A stretch of DNA of 64,000 bases from Streptomyces sp. CA-210063 (lineage in GTDB: Bacteria; Actinomycetota; Actinomycetes; Streptomycetales; Streptomycetaceae), in assembly GCF_024612015.1 (NCBI RefSeq), contig NZ_CP102512.1, positions 3,410,001-3,474,000 on the forward strand. The letters run 5' to 3'. Numbering within the stretch: position 1 is the stretch's first letter; the number at the start of each line of letters is the position of its first letter. The notes under the pieces were generated by a model, which searched no databases, had not been told where the DNA came from, and saw only the letters and a program-made list of their open reading frames with translations. This document shows, piece by piece, positions 8,966 to 17,304 of this stretch. Made by a program: the position numbers and the translations under genes.

Positions 8966-9184
8966 GCCCCGACGTTACCCGCTGCACACGGGGGAAGTCC
9001 CGCCTCCGGGACGGTTCGATATCGATCCGCACTCCGAGCGCCTGATTTGTACGAGGAATGCCGTCGCCTGTGGACAACTCTCGACACGCTTCGTCGCGGT
9101 CCGTGCATGCTGGCACTCGTCGGCGGACCAGACACTCGCACCGTCGGCACACGGGGACCTTACTTCTGGCTACGGGGGCCGATC

Positions 9185-10447
9185 ATGCATCCGATGGTGA
9201 AGCCCGCGCTCCGGCGCGGCTGGCGGGATCTCAACACCGTGCAGTTCGGTCTGGCGCCGGCGCACGCCATGGTGCTGGGCCCGATGGACACGGCGACAGG
9301 CAGCTTCCTCGCCTTGCTCGACGGCACACGCGGGCTGCCGCTCCTGCGCGACGAGGGACGGCGCATGGGCCTGCCGGACGGTCATGTGGACGGGCTGGTG
9401 GACCGGCTGGCCCGGTCCGGGCTGCTGGACGACGCGACGGGCGGCGGCCCGGCCGCGGACGACCTGCGCGGCAAACCCGAGGTTCTGGACCGGTTGCGCC
9501 CCGACGCCGCCACGCTCTCCCTGGTCGTGCCCGAGCCGGGCGAGGCAATGAAGCGTCTGGCCGCCCGCCGGTCACTGAGGGTGCAGGTGCGCGGCGCCGG
9601 GCGGGTAGGGGCGGTGCTCGCCTCCCTGCTGTCGGGAGCCGGCGTCGGCGAAGTCGATGTGCGCGATGTCGGCAAGGTCGAGCCGTGGGACGTGACGCCG
9701 GGTGGTCTGCCGGCCGAGTCGATCGGCGAGCGCAGGGATGCGGCAGCGCGCCGAGCGGCTCGGCACGCGGCACCCGATCGCCCGCCCCGGCGCCGCCGCG
9801 GACCGCAGCCGCCGGACCCGTCCGAGGACGTGTCGACGAACCGCCTCCGTGAGGAGCCCGGCTTCTCGCTGGTGGTCCTCGCCCCACGCGACGGTGTCGA
9901 CGTCCACGCCCCCAAGCCTGCGGCCGCCGAGCCGCTCATGGCCTCGGGCACACCCCATCTCTATGCGGGTGTGGTGGAGGGGACAGGAGTGGTCGGCCCC
10001 CTGGTCCTGCCCGGTGAGACGGGCTGTGCGGGCTGCCTCGACCAGAGCCGTACCGACCGCGACGAAGCGTGGCCGCGGCTGGTCGCGCAGTGGCGGTCCG
10101 GTCGCCCGCGCCAGGTCGAGGCCTGCGATCTGGCCCTGGCCACGACCGTCGCCGGACTGGCCGCCGGGCATGCGCTCGCCTTCCTCGACGGCGGGATGCC
10201 GTCCAGTGCCGGCGCACGCTGGGAGGTCTCCGTGCCGGGGTTCGACTGGCACCCGCGCCCGGTGTGGCCGCACCCCGAATGTCCCTGCTCAGCCACTGAG
10301 CAGAGTGCCGTCGGGAAACGTAACGGGGAACACACCGCAAAGGACGGGGAGGCGCGGGAGACAATGGCGGTGCATCAGCGGTCAACGAGGTTGTCCCGCA
10401 AGGCACACGCGGCACGGCCTGCTGGGACTTGGAGGGCGCATGTCTGA
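9185..10447 (+). CDS. ThiF/E1-like protein, TOMM leader-binding/cyclodehydratase type
   Basis: A 420-aa protein. Residues 1 to about 90 look like the winged-helix N-terminus of azole-peptide (TOMM) maturation E1 proteins. A nucleotide-binding Rossmann segment follows (RGAGRVGAVLASLLSGAGVG near 140). Zinc-ligand-like cysteines occur in TGCAGCLD (near 280) and HPECPC (near 365). The last 50 residues (after CSATEQ) are basic and look poorly conserved; no earlier in-frame stop exists. The ORF ends 8 nt inside the next gene. No precursor peptide, YcaO gene or transporter is nearby, so this is an orphan. Its modification target is unknown. Confidence 0.75.
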   Translation: MHPMVKPALRRGWRDLNTVQFGLAPAHAMVLGPMDTATGSFLALLDGTRGLPLLRDEGRRMGLPDGHVDGLVDRLARSGLLDDATGGGPAADDLRGKPEVLDRLRPDAATLSLVVPEPGEAMKRLAARRSLRVQVRGAGRVGAVLASLLSGAGVGEVDVRDVGKVEPWDVTPGGLPAESIGERRDAAARRAARHAAPDRPPRRRRGPQPPDPSEDVSTNRLREEPGFSLVVLAPRDGVDVHAPKPAAAEPLMASGTPHLYAGVVEGTGVVGPLVLPGETGCAGCLDQSRTDRDEAWPRLVAQWRSGRPRQVEACDLALATTVAGLAAGHALAFLDGGMPSSAGARWEVSVPGFDWHPRPVWPHPECPCSATEQSAVGKRNGEHTAKDGEARETMAVHQRSTRLSRKAHAARPAGTWRAHV

Positions 10448-11795
10448 TCTTCCCCGGAAGGCGGTCACCCGGACCGCCAAGCTCGCCGCGCTTCCGCTCG
10501 GCATCGCAGGCCGGGCCACCTGGGGACTCGGCAAGCGAATCGTCGGTGAGTCGGCGGATCTCGTGGGCCGCGAACTCCAGCAGCGCACGGCGGAGCAGTT
10601 GTTCAAGGTCCTGGGCGAGCTGAAGGGCGGCGCGATGAAGTTCGGGCAGGCCCTGTCCGTCTTCGAGTCAGCGCTCCCCGAGGAGGTCGCGGGTCCCTAC
10701 CGCGCGGCGCTGACGAAGCTCCAGGACGCGGCGCCCCCGATGCCGACCCGCACGGTGCACTCCGTGTTGGAGGAGCGCATCGGACAGGACTGGCAGGAGC
10801 TGTTCCTGGAGTTCGACGACAAGCCGGCCGCCGCGGCCTCGATCGGCCAGGTGCACCGTGCCGTGTGGCACGACGGCCGTGCGGTCGCCGTCAAGGTGCA
10901 GTACCCGGGCGCGGGCGAGGCCCTCCTCTCCGATCTCGGCCAACTCAGCCGGTTCGCCCGTCTCCTGGGCCCCCTGATCCCGGGGATGGACATCAAGCCG
11001 CTCATCGCGGAGCTGCGGGACCGCGTCTCCGAAGAGCTCGACTACGGCTTGGAGGCCCAGGCCCAGCAGGCGCACGCGGAGGAGTTCGCGGACGACCCGG
11101 ACGTCGTGGTCCCGGCCGTGGTGCACCAGTGCGAGCAGGTGCTGGTGACCGAGTGGATGGATGGCACCCCCCTCTCGGAGGTGATCACCGACGGCTCTCA
11201 GGAGCAGCGCGACCGGGCCGGCCAGCTGCTGACCCGCTTCCTCTTCTCGGGTCCGGCCCGCACCGGCCTCCTGCACGCAGACCCGCATCCGGGCAACTTC
11301 CGCCTCCTGCCGGACGAGAAGCGCGGCTGGCGACTCGGCGTCCTCGACTTCGGCACGGTGGACCGTCTGCCGGGCGGCCTGCCGGCCCCGATCGGTGAGG
11401 CCCTGCGGCTGACCATCGAGGGTGAGGCCGAGGCGGTCTACGAGATGCTCTGCGCGGAAGGCTTTGTGAAGGAGTCGATAGACCTGGACCCTGACGCGGT
11501 GCTCGACTATCTGCTGCCCATCATCGAACCGGCCCGGGCGGACGAGTTCGCCTTCGCCCGCGGCTGGATGCGCAGCCAGGCCGCCCGCATAGCCGATCCC
11601 CGTTCCCCCGCCCACCAGTTGGGCAAGCAGCTGAACCTGCCCCCGTCCTACTTCCTCATCCACCGGGTGACCCTGAGCACCATCGGCGTCCTGTGCCAAC
11701 TCGGCGCGACGGTCCGCATGCGCGACGAACTGGAGGAGTGGCTGCCGGGGTTCATAGTGGAAGAGGAGGAGGGCGAGACAGCCGCGGAGGCTTGA
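10440..11795 (+). CDS. ABC1/UbiB-family atypical kinase
   Basis: A 451-aa protein of the ABC1/AarF/UbiB family. It shows the family hallmarks: KFGQALS near 62 (the KxGQ helix), an Ala-rich nucleotide loop AAAASIGQVHRA near 123, VAVKVQYPG (the VAIK lysine), HADPHPGNF (catalytic loop) near 280 and LDFGTVDRLP (DFG) near 305. Known members are atypical kinases or ATPases acting in lipid or quinone metabolism at membranes. The C-terminus is acidic (VEEEEGE). Start ATG at 10440 overlaps the preceding ThiF-like gene by 8 nt, suggesting coupled translation. Confidence 0.92.
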   Translation: MSDLPRKAVTRTAKLAALPLGIAGRATWGLGKRIVGESADLVGRELQQRTAEQLFKVLGELKGGAMKFGQALSVFESALPEEVAGPYRAALTKLQDAAPPMPTRTVHSVLEERIGQDWQELFLEFDDKPAAAASIGQVHRAVWHDGRAVAVKVQYPGAGEALLSDLGQLSRFARLLGPLIPGMDIKPLIAELRDRVSEELDYGLEAQAQQAHAEEFADDPDVVVPAVVHQCEQVLVTEWMDGTPLSEVITDGSQEQRDRAGQLLTRFLFSGPARTGLLHADPHPGNFRLLPDEKRGWRLGVLDFGTVDRLPGGLPAPIGEALRLTIEGEAEAVYEMLCAEGFVKESIDLDPDAVLDYLLPIIEPARADEFAFARGWMRSQAARIADPRSPAHQLGKQLNLPPSYFLIHRVTLSTIGVLCQLGATVRMRDELEEWLPGFIVEEEEGETAAEA

Positions 11796-11859
11796 GCGCC
11801 CGGACGGCCGCGGCCGTGCGCTGGCCATCAGCAGCGCGGCAGCGGTATCCGTTCAGGGC

Positions 11860-12069
11860 TCACCACCGGGCCGAGTCCAGTCGGCTCTCGATCGCTCGCA
11901 GGTTCTCCCTGGCGCAGTTCCCGCAGAAGTAGCGCCGTCCGCCGTTCTCCACGGAACAGCTCCACAGGGGCTGAGGAGCTGCGGCGGCGGTCCCGCAGTG
12001 GGCGCACATGAGGGTCTGGGGTTCCGCGGCGGGGCCGCTGTTGTCGCTGTCCCCGGGAAGACTCGTCAC
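11860..12069 (-). CDS. Small zinc-ribbon protein, 69 aa
   Basis: Carries two CxxC knuckles, MCAHCG (near 21-26) and FCGNCAREN (near 48-56), plus a middle cysteine (WSCSVENGG). This arrangement is typical of small zinc-binding proteins in streptomycetes. The GTG at 12069 follows a weak ribosome site. It lies downstream of the wblC operon on the same strand, separated by a strong hairpin at 12116-12151. Function unknown. Confidence 0.8.
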   Translation of the reverse strand: MTSLPGDSDNSGPAAEPQTLMCAHCGTAAAAPQPLWSCSVENGGRRYFCGNCARENLRAIESRLDSARW

Positions 12070-12115
12070 TCGGCGACGATATCGCCGCGGCCGACGGATC
12101 CATGGTCACAACGCA

Positions 12116-12151
12116 CCGCGGGGGCCGATCCGTTCGGACCGGCCCCCGCGG
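12116..12151 (-). terminator. Terminator of the wblC operon
   Basis: CCGCGGGGGCCG (12116-12127) pairs perfectly with CGGCCCCCGCGG (12140-12151) over 12 bp. It lies 69 nt past the last gene of the wblC operon and before the zinc-ribbon gene. There is no clear T-tract. Confidence 0.75.
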
Positions 12152-12219
12152 GGAGCCACTGCTACGGGTGGTTCTGATGTGCCTGTCCAGGCTGGTTCAT
12201 GTCGGATGCCGCGTGGCGG

Positions 12220-12543
12220 CTACTGCATGACCGCCATGGCGAGCGCACGGCGGGCGCGCAGGGAGGCGCGCTCGGCCCGGCGCTGCATCCGGCGGGCGAC
12301 CGCCAGGCGCATGGCCCGGCGTTCCTGCTCGGCCTGGTGCAGGCGCTCGTGCATATGCGCACGGGCCAGGGCTTCTGGCATGAGATGCATTTCTCGGGTC
12401 CTGTTCTGACGCGAGGCGTTCGCGCCTGTGGTGGTGAAGTCTGGAGTCACGGAGCCGGCGGGCTCGCTCGTGGACGGCTTCATCGGGGCCTGCTTCTTGG
12501 GATCGTGCGTGAGGGGGCGGTCGATCGTTCCGGTGATGTTCAT
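12220..12543 (-). CDS. Small basic protein coupled to wblC, 107 aa
   Basis: The N-terminal half is polar and Pro/Thr rich. The C-terminal half is a predicted long basic helix (HERLHQAEQERRAMRLAVAR, then RRMQRRAERASLRARRALA) of the kind seen in RNA- or ribosome-binding tails. Its ATG overlaps the wblC stop (ATGA at 12540-12543), so it should be made with WblC. The family is unknown to me. Coupling to a translation-stress regulator suggests, without proving, a role in the same response. Confidence 0.72.
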   Translation of the reverse strand: MNITGTIDRPLTHDPKKQAPMKPSTSEPAGSVTPDFTTTGANASRQNRTREMHLMPEALARAHMHERLHQAEQERRAMRLAVARRMQRRAERASLRARRALAMAVMQ

Positions 12544-12908
12544 GCCGTGACCGGGTTCTTGCGCGGGCGACCACGAGGCCGCTTGCGGGCAACGACGACA
12601 CCCTGGACGAACAGCTCGCCACCCCAGACGCCCCAGGGCTCACGCCGCTCCTTGGCGCCGGCGAGGCAGGCCTCGACCAGCGGGCAGGTACGGCAGAGGG
12701 ACTTGGCGTACTCGACATCGGCCGGCGACTCGGCGAAGAAGACCTCCGGGTCGTAGGAGCGGCAGGGGACGGGTACGCCGAGGTTCTCGATGGCGTCGTC
12801 GAGCGCGGTGAGCGCGGTGAGCGGGGTCAAGGTGGAGTCCTCCGTGAGGCCGGGCGGGGGGATCGTTTCGGAAGGCGGTACGGACGGGGCGTGCGCTTCG
12901 AGTTGCAC
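12540..12908 (-). CDS. wblC: WblC/WhiB7-type transcription factor
   Basis: A 122-aa WhiB-like protein. Four cysteines that hold a [4Fe-4S] cluster are seen in PCRSYDPEVFF, LCRTCPLVEACLAG. Next comes the GVWGGE turn that contacts region 4 of the principal sigma factor. The C-terminal RKRPRGRPRKNP is an AT-hook, the feature that separates WhiB7/WblC from other Wbl proteins. Known members activate drug-resistance and ribosome-protection genes after translation inhibition, and their own promoter. GTG at 12908 has AGGAAG about 8 nt upstream. The leader and promoter are annotated separately. Confidence 0.95.
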   Translation of the reverse strand: MQLEAHAPSVPPSETIPPPGLTEDSTLTPLTALTALDDAIENLGVPVPCRSYDPEVFFAESPADVEYAKSLCRTCPLVEACLAGAKERREPWGVWGGELFVQGVVVARKRPRGRPRKNPVTA

Positions 12909-13023
12909 GGTTCGTCTTCCTCGTCTGGTCGTTCCGGCCTGTTGGCCGGTGGCGGCTGGTACCGGGTTCTTTTCTTGTCCCGAGGCCCCTTCGCTCCGCA
13001 GTCCCCGGTCGGGGACAAACAGA

Positions 13024-13058
13024 AGGGCCGCGGATCCCGGATGGGGTTCCGCGGCCCT
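13024..13058 (-). terminator. Attenuator-like terminator in the wblC leader
   Basis: On the minus strand AGGGCCGCGG (13049-13058) pairs perfectly with CCGCGGCCCT (13024-13033). The stem extends by two or three further pairs with one mismatch around a short loop, and is followed by TTCTGTTTG. It lies 22 nt after the upstream ORF stop and 116 nt before the wblC start. Its place inside the leader, ahead of the gene, fits transcription attenuation as known for whiB7/wblC. Confidence 0.82.
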
Positions 13059-13068
13059 GAAGGCGCCG

Positions 13069-13085
13069 GCCTGATCGGATCAGGC
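13069..13085 (-). promoter_or_regulatory. Hairpin spanning the upstream-ORF stop codon
   Basis: GCCTGAT (13069-13075) and ATCAGGC (13079-13085) form a perfect 7-bp stem with a CGG loop. The upstream ORF stop codon (13080-13082) is inside the stem, and the attenuator begins 11 nt further on. A ribosome stalled at or near the stop would block this hairpin. A switching role is inference. Confidence 0.5.
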
Positions 13086-13403
13086 TGGATCACTCCAGGG
13101 TTCAGGCCCACGGAAGGCCCACATCAGGTGGTGCTGCGTCGTCTGCTTCCGGAATCCGGCACCGGCCGCCGCAAAGGCATAGGCATGCGCCTGTGCCGCT
13201 ACTGCTGCTTCCAGTGCCTTGGTCGGTCGCTCATTGCGCTCGCGGACGGGAAGACCCGCCAGAGACACGGAGGACGCCGGACGGCCGCCACTGATGGCGG
13301 ACAGACCGGTACCCAAGTTCGAGACGCCGAGCATGCACGTGGAGACGGCCGAGCGATCGGTCATTTTGACCGTGCTGATGAAGCTGGTGTTGATGCTGAT
13401 CAC
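13080..13403 (-). CDS. Upstream ORF in the wblC leader, 107 codons
   Basis: GTG at 13403 has a strong GAGGAGG ribosome site 8 nt upstream, and the frame runs 107 codons to a stop at 13080, just ahead of the attenuator hairpin. The product has no recognised domain; the middle has SLAGLPVRERNERPTKALEA and the end is AFRGPEPWSDPA. whiB7/wblC leaders are known to carry an upstream ORF whose translation controls read-through. The strength of the ribosome site supports translation, but the protein itself may have no function. Confidence 0.6.
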   Translation of the reverse strand: MISINTSFISTVKMTDRSAVSTCMLGVSNLGTGLSAISGGRPASSVSLAGLPVRERNERPTKALEAAVAAQAHAYAFAAAGAGFRKQTTQHHLMWAFRGPEPWSDPA

Positions 13404-13514
13404 TGGACTCGCCTCCTCTCGGCGTCTACGGGGACCGGCGCGAACCAATCCGACGGATATGAAGTACACCACGAAACCAGGGCCTTCGAGAAGGCCGCTG
13501 CTCTCGTGCCTAAG

Positions 13515-13554
13515 AACCTATGGGGATTGCTGGGGCATGCGCAAACTATTTTTT
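13515..13554 (-). promoter_or_regulatory. WblC-type autoregulated promoter
   Basis: Reading the minus strand there is an A/T-rich block (13545-13554, AAAAAATAGT) directly before a -35 TTGCGC (13539-13544), an 18-bp spacer, and a -10 TAGGTT (13515-13520). An A/T block next to the -35, for the AT-hook of WblC, is the known signature of WhiB7/WblC-dependent promoters. It sits only about 14 bp beyond the uvrD2 stop codon. The predicted transcript has a leader of about 600 nt. Confidence 0.8.
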
Positions 13555-13567
13555 CGACGAGTTCGTA

Positions 13568-15787
13568 TCAGCCGCTCTCGTCGCCATCCCCAGGCTCCCG
13601 ACCTGCGCAGATGTCGAGAACATCAGCGCCGTAGCGCTGCAGCTTACGGGCGCGGACACCGGGGATGCGACCGAGTTCAACCGGAGTACTCGGCCCCGCT
13701 TCCGCGATGGCCATCAGCGTCCGATCGGTGAAGATGCAGAAGTCCGGCTGGCCGCTGCGCCGCGCCTGGATCGCGCGCCACTCGCGCAATCGCTCGTAGA
13801 GGCCCTCGTCCATGTCGGAGGGGCAGTCCTCGCAGCGCATCAGCTTCATGTCACCGGCGTCCCGCAGGGTGCGGCCGCAGACCCGACAGCGGGCCGGGGT
13901 ACGGCTGGTGCGGCGCGGGACGGTCTCGGTGCCGCCTGCGACGCCGCGCGGTCGGCCGCCCGCCGAGCCCAGTTCGACGCCTCCGGGGCCGCCCGCTCCG
14001 GTCCGGCCGGCCGTGGCGGTGGATCCGGGGCGCAGGCCGTTCAGGAAGCGGCTGGGGCGACGGTTGGGGCGGCTGCCGGGTGATCGGGACAGGGCCCAGG
14101 AGACGGAGAGTTGTTCCCGCGCGCGGGTGACGCCCACGTACAGGAGACGCCGCTCCTCCTCGATCTGCTCGTCCGTTCTCGCGTAGGTGATCGGCATCAT
14201 GCCCTCGGCGACACCGACCAGGAAGACGACGTCCCACTCCAGGCCCTTCGCGGAGTGCAGGGAGGCGAGGGTGACGCCCTGGACGGTCGGGGCGTGCTGG
14301 GCGTTCGCCCGTTCATCGAGTTCCGCCACCAGGTCGCCGAGTGTGGCGTCCTGCTTGGCGGCGGTGAAGTCCTGCGCGAGGTTCACCAGGGCCGCCAGTG
14401 ACTCCCAGCGCTCCCTGACCGCGCCGGAGCCCGCCGGCGGTGCACCGGTCCAGCCCTCGCCGGACAGCACGGCCCGTACCTGTGAGGGAAGGTCGACGGC
14501 GTCTTCGAGGAGGGTGTCGTTGCCGCCGAAGCGGGCGGCGGCTCGCAGTGAGGCCCCCGCCTTGCGTACCTCGGGACGGTCGAAGAATCGTTCCGCGCCG
14601 CGCAGTTGGTAGGGCACTCCGGCGTCCGCGAGGGCCTGCTCGTAGGTCTCGGACTGGGAGTTCGTACGGAACAGGATGGCGATCTCGCTCGCGGGGACTC
14701 CGGAGGCGATGAGGTCGCGGATGCGGCGGGCGGCGCCCTCGGCCTCGGCCGGCTCGTCCGTGTACTCCGTGTAGCGGGGCTCGGGGCCCGGCGGGCGCTG
14801 GGAGATCAGTTCGAGGCGATGGTCGGCGGCACGGCCGCGGGCCTGGGAGAGCAGGCCATTGGCGAGGTGGACGACCTGCGGGGTGGAACGGTAGTCGCGG
14901 ACGAGCTTGACGACGGTGGCCCCGGGATGGCGGTGACGGAAGTCGAGCAGATGGTCGGGAGTTGCGCCGGTGAACGAATAGATCGTCTGGCTGGCGTCGC
15001 CCACGACGCACAGGTCGTCCCGGTCGCCGAGCCACAGTTCCAGGAGGCGCTGCTGGAGGGGGCTGACGTCCTGGTACTCGTCGACCACGAAGTGCTGGTA
15101 CTGCGAGCGGACCTGCTCGGCGATGTCGTGCCGGTCCTGGAGGATGCCGACCGTGAGCAGGAGGACATCCTCGAAGTCGATGACGGCGCGCTCGCGTTTG
15201 AGGTCCTCGTACATGGAGTAGATCTGGGCGATCTCGGCCGGGTCACGGGGGGCCTCGCGGCCGTGCTTGGCGGTTGCGGCGGCGTAGTCCGCGGGGACCG
15301 TCCGGGTGACCTTGGACCACTCGATCTCGGCGGTGGCGTCCCGTAGTTCGTTGCGATCGAGACGGATGCGGCAGGCGGCGGCCGCGTCCGCGACGAGTTG
15401 GATCTTGCGGTCGACGATGCGTGGCATGCCGCCGCCGACGGCCTTCGGCCAGAAGTACTGGAGTTGGCGCAGCGCTGCCGAGTGGAACGTCCGGGCCTGG
15501 ACTCCGGCGGCGCCGAGCTGGCGGAGGCGTCCGCGCATCTCGCCGGCGGCGCGGTTGGTGAAGGTGACGGCCAGCACACTGGCGGGCTGAAGGATCCCGG
15601 CGCGCACTCCATAGGCGATGCGGTGGGTGATCGCCCGGGTCTTGCCCGTGCCGGCGCCCGCCAGCACGCACACCGGACCGTGCAGGGCGGTCGCCACCGC
15701 GCGCTGCTCGGGGTCGAGCCCTTCGAGCACCGCGTCGGCCGAGTCGGGGACGTGCGGGAAGAGGGTGGAGTGCGTTGCTGGTGTCAC
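13568..15787 (-). CDS. uvrD2: UvrD2-type superfamily I DNA helicase with HRDC domain
   Basis: A 739-aa 3'-5' helicase. Motifs in order: Walker A LAGAGTGKTRA (about 43-53), FTNRAAGEM, VVDEYQDVSPLQQ (Walker B, about 238), GDASQTIYSFTGA, SLHSAKGLEWD, and VGVTRARE (motif VI, about 550). The tail holds a four-cysteine knuckle (CRVCGRTL, CEDCP near 630-655) then an HRDC domain (about 670-735), the layout of actinobacterial UvrD2. GTG at 15787 is chosen because the conserved region begins just after it. It acts in DNA repair and unwinding. Its 3' end abuts the wblC promoter with no room for a terminator. Confidence 0.93.
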   Translation of the reverse strand: MTPATHSTLFPHVPDSADAVLEGLDPEQRAVATALHGPVCVLAGAGTGKTRAITHRIAYGVRAGILQPASVLAVTFTNRAAGEMRGRLRQLGAAGVQARTFHSAALRQLQYFWPKAVGGGMPRIVDRKIQLVADAAAACRIRLDRNELRDATAEIEWSKVTRTVPADYAAATAKHGREAPRDPAEIAQIYSMYEDLKRERAVIDFEDVLLLTVGILQDRHDIAEQVRSQYQHFVVDEYQDVSPLQQRLLELWLGDRDDLCVVGDASQTIYSFTGATPDHLLDFRHRHPGATVVKLVRDYRSTPQVVHLANGLLSQARGRAADHRLELISQRPPGPEPRYTEYTDEPAEAEGAARRIRDLIASGVPASEIAILFRTNSQSETYEQALADAGVPYQLRGAERFFDRPEVRKAGASLRAAARFGGNDTLLEDAVDLPSQVRAVLSGEGWTGAPPAGSGAVRERWESLAALVNLAQDFTAAKQDATLGDLVAELDERANAQHAPTVQGVTLASLHSAKGLEWDVVFLVGVAEGMMPITYARTDEQIEEERRLLYVGVTRAREQLSVSWALSRSPGSRPNRRPSRFLNGLRPGSTATAGRTGAGGPGGVELGSAGGRPRGVAGGTETVPRRTSRTPARCRVCGRTLRDAGDMKLMRCEDCPSDMDEGLYERLREWRAIQARRSGQPDFCIFTDRTLMAIAEAGPSTPVELGRIPGVRARKLQRYGADVLDICAGREPGDGDESG

Positions 15788-15826
15788 ATGGCCATGCTGC
15801 CAGGTCGCCGGAGACGGCTGAGCCGG

Positions 15827-15835
15827 TTGTCCACA
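15827..15835 (+). promoter_or_regulatory. Isolated DnaA-box 9-mer
   Basis: TTGTCCACA matches the DnaA box used by streptomycetes. It lies alone in the uvrD2/mycoredoxin divergent region, so it is not an origin. Confidence 0.35.
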
Positions 15836-16005
15836 GGCAGGCACTCGCAGTCGTACTAATGCGGCAGGCGCGCCCGCATTCCGGTGCGGCGGGCGCCCCG
15901 GCCGCGGTGGTGGACCCCACCCGCCCACGGGAATGGCGGGCCTGTCGCGTACGTTCCCCTCACTGCGACCACGCATCCCCCGGACCGTGAAGGAGCGCCA
16001 GGAAC

Positions 16006-16248
16006 ATGGCGGGCACTGTGACGATGTACAGCACCACGTGGTGCGGCTACTGCCGTCGGCTGAAGAGCCAGATGGACCGCGAGGGCATCACGTACAACGA
16101 GATCAACATCGAGCATGACCCGGAGTCCGCCGCGTTCGTGGAGAAGGCGAACGGCGGGAACCAGACGGTTCCCACCGTCCTCTTCCCGGACGGTTCGACG
16201 CTCACGAACCCCTCGCTGGCGCAGGTCAAGCAGAAGATCGGCGCGTAA
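16006..16248 (+). CDS. mrx1: Mycoredoxin (glutaredoxin-like, Mrx1)
   Basis: An 80-aa thioredoxin-fold protein with active-site CGYC at residues 13-16 (TTWCGYC), a cis-proline motif TVPTVLFPDG and GSTLTNPS. These match mycoredoxin-1, which reduces mycothiol-protein mixed disulfides in actinobacteria. ATG at 16006 follows AGGAAC. It is divergent from uvrD2 and convergent with nudC, whose stop is 14 nt away. Confidence 0.93.
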   Translation: MAGTVTMYSTTWCGYCRRLKSQMDREGITYNEINIEHDPESAAFVEKANGGNQTVPTVLFPDGSTLTNPSLAQVKQKIGA

Positions 16249-16261
16249 CGGCGGAGGAGTG

Positions 16262-17209
16262 CTAGCCGGTGTGACCTCGCGTCGGCAGGGGCTTTCCGTA
16301 CCAGAGTTCGATCAGTCGGGCCGCGATCGAGATGCCGTAGGGAGGCAGGACCTCCCCGGACTCGAACGCGGCCCGCAGCTCTTCCCGGGAGAACCAGCGG
16401 GCCTCGTGTATCTCGTCGCCGTCGACGTCCACGGCGGTCGAGGTCGCACGGGCCATGAAGCCCAGCATGAGGCTGGAGGGGAAGGGCCACGGCTGGCTGG
16501 CGATGTACTCGACCTGGCCGACGGTGACACCGACTTCCTCGTGGACCTCGCGCCGCACTGACTGTTCGATGGACTCGCCGGGCTCCACGAAGCCCGCCAG
16601 GGTGGAGAAACGGCCCTCGGGCCAGTGGACCTGGCGGCCGAGCAGGATGCGGTCCTCGTCGTCCGTGACGGCCATGATCACCGCAGGGTCCGTGCGCGGG
16701 TAGTGCTCGGCGCCGCAGGCCTGGCAGCGGCGGATGTGCCCGGCCGCCGCGATGACCGTGCGCTCGCCGCAACGGGAGCAGAAGCGGTGGGTGCGCTGCC
16801 AGTTCTCCAGGCCGACCGCGTGCACCATGAGGCCGGTGTCGCGCGGTGACAGCAGCATGCCCGCCTCGCGCAGTCCGGCCGGGCGCGCGGACTGGTCCAT
16901 GCGGCCGGGAAGCGTGTCCTTCTGGAGTGCGAAGTAGCTCACACCCTCGGCGTCGGTGCCCAGGAAGTAGCGGTGCGCCTCGGTGAGGGGCGCCTCGAAG
17001 GAGGGGATCATGACGAGTTCGGTGGTGCCGTCCGGGGTCTCGTCGATGAGGACCTGGCCGCCGGAGACCACGAAGCAGCGGGTCGTGGGGTGGCTCCACG
17101 CCGCCGCGAGCCAGGCCTCGTCGAGCCGGTGGTGGGCGGCCCGGTCGATGCCGCTCGGGGCGGTGAGCGCGATGGGTCGGTCGGCGGTGTGGTCGGTCCA
17201 GGTGGTCAC
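16262..17209 (-). CDS. nudC: NAD(+) diphosphatase NudC
   Basis: A 315-aa Nudix protein with the NudC layout: N-terminal beta domain, zinc ribbon (FCSRCGERT ... RCQACG near 135-160), Nudix domain with REVHEEVG, and the SQPWPFPSSLM motif that marks NADH/NAD hydrolases of this class. It cleaves NAD(H) to NMN(H) and AMP and can remove NAD caps from RNA in related bacteria. GTG at 17209 is chosen (VTTWTDHT); a TTG four codons earlier lacks a suitably spaced ribosome site. Confidence 0.93.
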   Translation of the reverse strand: MTTWTDHTADRPIALTAPSGIDRAAHHRLDEAWLAAAWSHPTTRCFVVSGGQVLIDETPDGTTELVMIPSFEAPLTEAHRYFLGTDAEGVSYFALQKDTLPGRMDQSARPAGLREAGMLLSPRDTGLMVHAVGLENWQRTHRFCSRCGERTVIAAAGHIRRCQACGAEHYPRTDPAVIMAVTDDEDRILLGRQVHWPEGRFSTLAGFVEPGESIEQSVRREVHEEVGVTVGQVEYIASQPWPFPSSLMLGFMARATSTAVDVDGDEIHEARWFSREELRAAFESGEVLPPYGISIAARLIELWYGKPLPTRGHTG

Positions 17210-17304
17210 GGGTGCTTCCAACTCCCCCGGTGAAACGGTTGATTGGGCGGGCGGTTCGGCGGGGCGTGCGGCGGGCGGATGCGCTGGGGCGTGCGAGGCC
17301 TTCT

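Noticed and set aside
9069..15835. Replication origin suggested by DnaA boxes
   Set aside because: The boxes are single and far apart; no dnaA, dnaN or clustered boxes are present.
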